The notes beneath the pieces are model-generated. The model made no database searches and was not told the DNA's origin. It was given only the letters and a program-made list of their open reading frames with translations. A stretch of DNA of 64,000 nt from Leptothrix sp. (in: b-proteobacteria) (GTDB taxonomy: Bacteria > Pseudomonadota > Gammaproteobacteria > Burkholderiales > Burkholderiaceae_C). Position numbers and translations under genes: made by a program. Shown here piece by piece: positions 62,575-64,000 of the stretch (positions within the stretch are counted from its first letter, which is position 1; each line of letters starts with the position of its first letter). The stretch covers positions 62,001 to 126,000 of the forward strand of contig PNKV01000008.1 of assembly GCA_013822685.1 (NCBI GenBank), written 5' to 3'.

Positions 62575-64000
62575 ATGAAGCTGTTGTTTGGATATGGCGT
62601 GCTTGGCGCCCTGTTGATCACCTTGCAAGGTTGCGGCGGCGGCGGCGGCGATGCCACTACCACCACCGGCGGTACAACGACGGTGCCGGTCTCTACGGTT
62701 CCCACCACAACCCCCACGGCGCCTGCCCCAACAGCGCCAACGACTGTCAACGTCGAGAGCTCGACCTACCTGTCGGCCGTCTCCAGCATCGGCAGTCTGA
62801 CCGTCGGCACACAGCTTGAAGCTTTTGAGACCTCAGGCCTCTTGGGGGGCGCAGTCACGGGTTGGCTGTATGAACCAGGCAGTGAGTTCCCAGGGGCCCG
62901 TGGAGGCTTGACGCTGGGAGCGGGTGAGAAGACGCCCAGCATGGCTGGCAATTTGGCGGTGGATCTGAATTGCGGGGGCACCACCTACCAATTGACGCTT
63001 CCCAGCAGTTGCGGCAAGTACGTGGCCATGAGCCGAAAACTGGGCTCCTTGTTCAGCACGGCAACCCCCGACACAGCCATGATCAGCATGGATGTGCAGA
63101 CCAGCCAGCCTTTGCTGGGCACCGGTTTGCGCGTGGTGGACGGGACCGGCCAAGTGCTGCAATACAAGTTCACAGCACGCAACCTGGAAACGGCCGCCGG
63201 TGCGACCTGGGCTCGGGTCATGGTGCCGCTGGGTTCGTCAGCTACCCACTGGGCAGGCGCCAATGACGGCCAATTGCACAATGGCATCACGGCACTGTCT
63301 GTCACCGCCACGACGCCCACACTGGCCACACCGGCCGGCAACCTGAAGGTTGACAATGTCCGCCTGTTGGACTCTGGTGCTACCAACTTGGCGCTGTCCC
63401 GGCAATCGCCTCTGTTGACCAATGGCGTACTGCCCACCGTTGCCGGGCGCTTCGCCGTGGCATCCCATTTCTGGCAGCTGTCAGACAAAGAGCTCAGCCA
63501 AGCTGCCAGCGTAGGCATCTCAGTGGTCCGAATCGGCTTCGATTGGCCCACCGTGCAGTCGGGCGGCACATTTAACTTCAGCCATTACAACAACATCCTG
63601 AATCAGCTGGCCAAGCACGGGATGAAGGCGTTAGTCATCCTGGCCTATGGTCACCCTGACTACGGTGGTGGTGCGCCGTTGACTTCAACCAGCCGCGCAG
63701 CCTTTGCCGAGTTCGCCCGCCAATCCGCCATTTTTGCCAAAGGTCGCAATGTCATTGCCTTTGAGGTGTGGAACGAGCCAGACAACAACAACTTCTGGTC
63801 TGGCAGCGATCCCGAAGCCTATGCACAGTTGCTGGGCGTCACTCGCCAAGCCATCAAGGGCGCGGACTCCACTCGCAAGGTGATCAACGGTGGTCCATCT
63901 TGGGTCAACCTGCCATACATCCTGAAATTGGCCAAGACCGGCCAGTTGAACAGCCTGGATGGTTTTGCGATTCACCCCTATCGTCCCTGGGCTCCAGAAA
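62575..64000 (+). CDS. Lipoprotein glycoside hydrolase (clan GH-A-like), cut by the window edge
   Basis: Open frame of at least 475 codons running off the right edge. A lipoprotein signal (LITLQGCGGGG, lipobox cysteine 20) is followed by a Thr/Pro-rich linker (about 27-62). A beta-sandwich carbohydrate-binding-like region comes next (about 65-270). A TIM-barrel hydrolase starts near residue 290 (VGISVVRIGFDWPTVQSGG). The acid/base glutamate is probably E401 in FEVWNEPDNNNFW, as in clan GH-A enzymes of the GH5/GH39 kind. It is likely surface- or periplasm-anchored and may trim or depolymerise the exopolysaccharide. The start ATG 62575 is clear. Confidence 0.8.
   Translation, partial: MKLLFGYGVLGALLITLQGCGGGGGDATTTTGGTTTVPVSTVPTTTPTAPAPTAPTTVNVESSTYLSAVSSIGSLTVGTQLEAFETSGLLGGAVTGWLYEPGSEFPGARGGLTLGAGEKTPSMAGNLAVDLNCGGTTYQLTLPSSCGKYVAMSRKLGSLFSTATPDTAMISMDVQTSQPLLGTGLRVVDGTGQVLQYKFTARNLETAAGATWARVMVPLGSSATHWAGANDGQLHNGITALSVTATTPTLATPAGNLKVDNVRLLDSGATNLALSRQSPLLTNGVLPTVAGRFAVASHFWQLSDKELSQAASVGISVVRIGFDWPTVQSGGTFNFSHYNNILNQLAKHGMKALVILAYGHPDYGGGAPLTSTSRAAFAEFARQSAIFAKGRNVIAFEVWNEPDNNNFWSGSDPEAYAQLLGVTRQAIKGADSTRKVINGGPSWVNLPYILKLAKTGQLNSLDGFAIHPYRPWAPE

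Noticed and set aside
1..64000. CRISPR arrays, rRNA genes or intact insertion sequences
   Set aside because: None seen on reading both strands; no regularly spaced repeats other than the five iterons.

Overview
The window looks like chromosome of a betaproteobacterium of the order Burkholderiales, near the Leptothrix/Aquabacterium/Rubrivivax side. The support is gene content: an octaprenyl-type polyprenyl synthase (ubiquinone-8), UbiH, a mannose-type EIIA next to HPr, YhdP, GlnE and, above all, an exosortase-B/EpsI exopolysaccharide locus. Most of the DNA is GC-rich. The first 3 kb and the acyltransferase genes near 54 kb and 60-62 kb are visibly richer in A/T. Species cannot be assigned from this alone.

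Layout. 1-5.5 kb: a signalling cluster (a partial membrane signalling protein cut by the left edge, a 7TMR-DISM receptor and an AraC regulator), a divergent secreted lipase, and a lipoprotein, with a nested double hairpin at 4578-4688. 5.5-8.7 kb: a plasmid-like block beside tRNA-Pro(CGG), made of a tyrosine recombinase, five iterons with DnaA boxes, a RepA initiator, a small HTH protein and a small membrane protein. 8.8-33.7 kb: mostly housekeeping genes (ispB, ubiH, proA, TauE-type exporter, fpr, queC, lemA with an M48 protease, ptsH with EIIA, a TlpA-like thioredoxin, yhdP, glnE) ending in a rhombosortase. Two short genes here, at 11211-11345 and 15235-15441, each have a Fur-box-like palindrome upstream.

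33.8-64 kb is one large exopolysaccharide region. It opens with epsD, a 37-codon ORF, epsF, epsG and a beta-helix protein. A reverse block follows (GT4, Wzx, Wzy, methyltransferase, gmd, epsI, xrtB, GT4). Then a forward block (wecG-type transferase, a second xrtB, fcl, a second epsI, five glycosyltransferases, a truncated acyltransferase, a second Wzx). Two reverse acyltransferase genes and a glycoside-hydrolase lipoprotein running off the right edge close it.

Working model (inference): Gmd and Fcl make GDP-L-fucose, glycosyltransferases build a repeat unit, Wzx flips it, Wzy polymerises it, and EpsF/EpsG control chain length. The two complete exosortase-B/EpsI pairs in opposite orientation, the two flippases and the splitting of gmd and fcl between the blocks suggest a mosaic of two polysaccharide loci. 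A priming transferase and a Wza-type outer-membrane exporter are not visible in the window. No PEP-CTERM or GlyGly-CTERM substrate was recognised.
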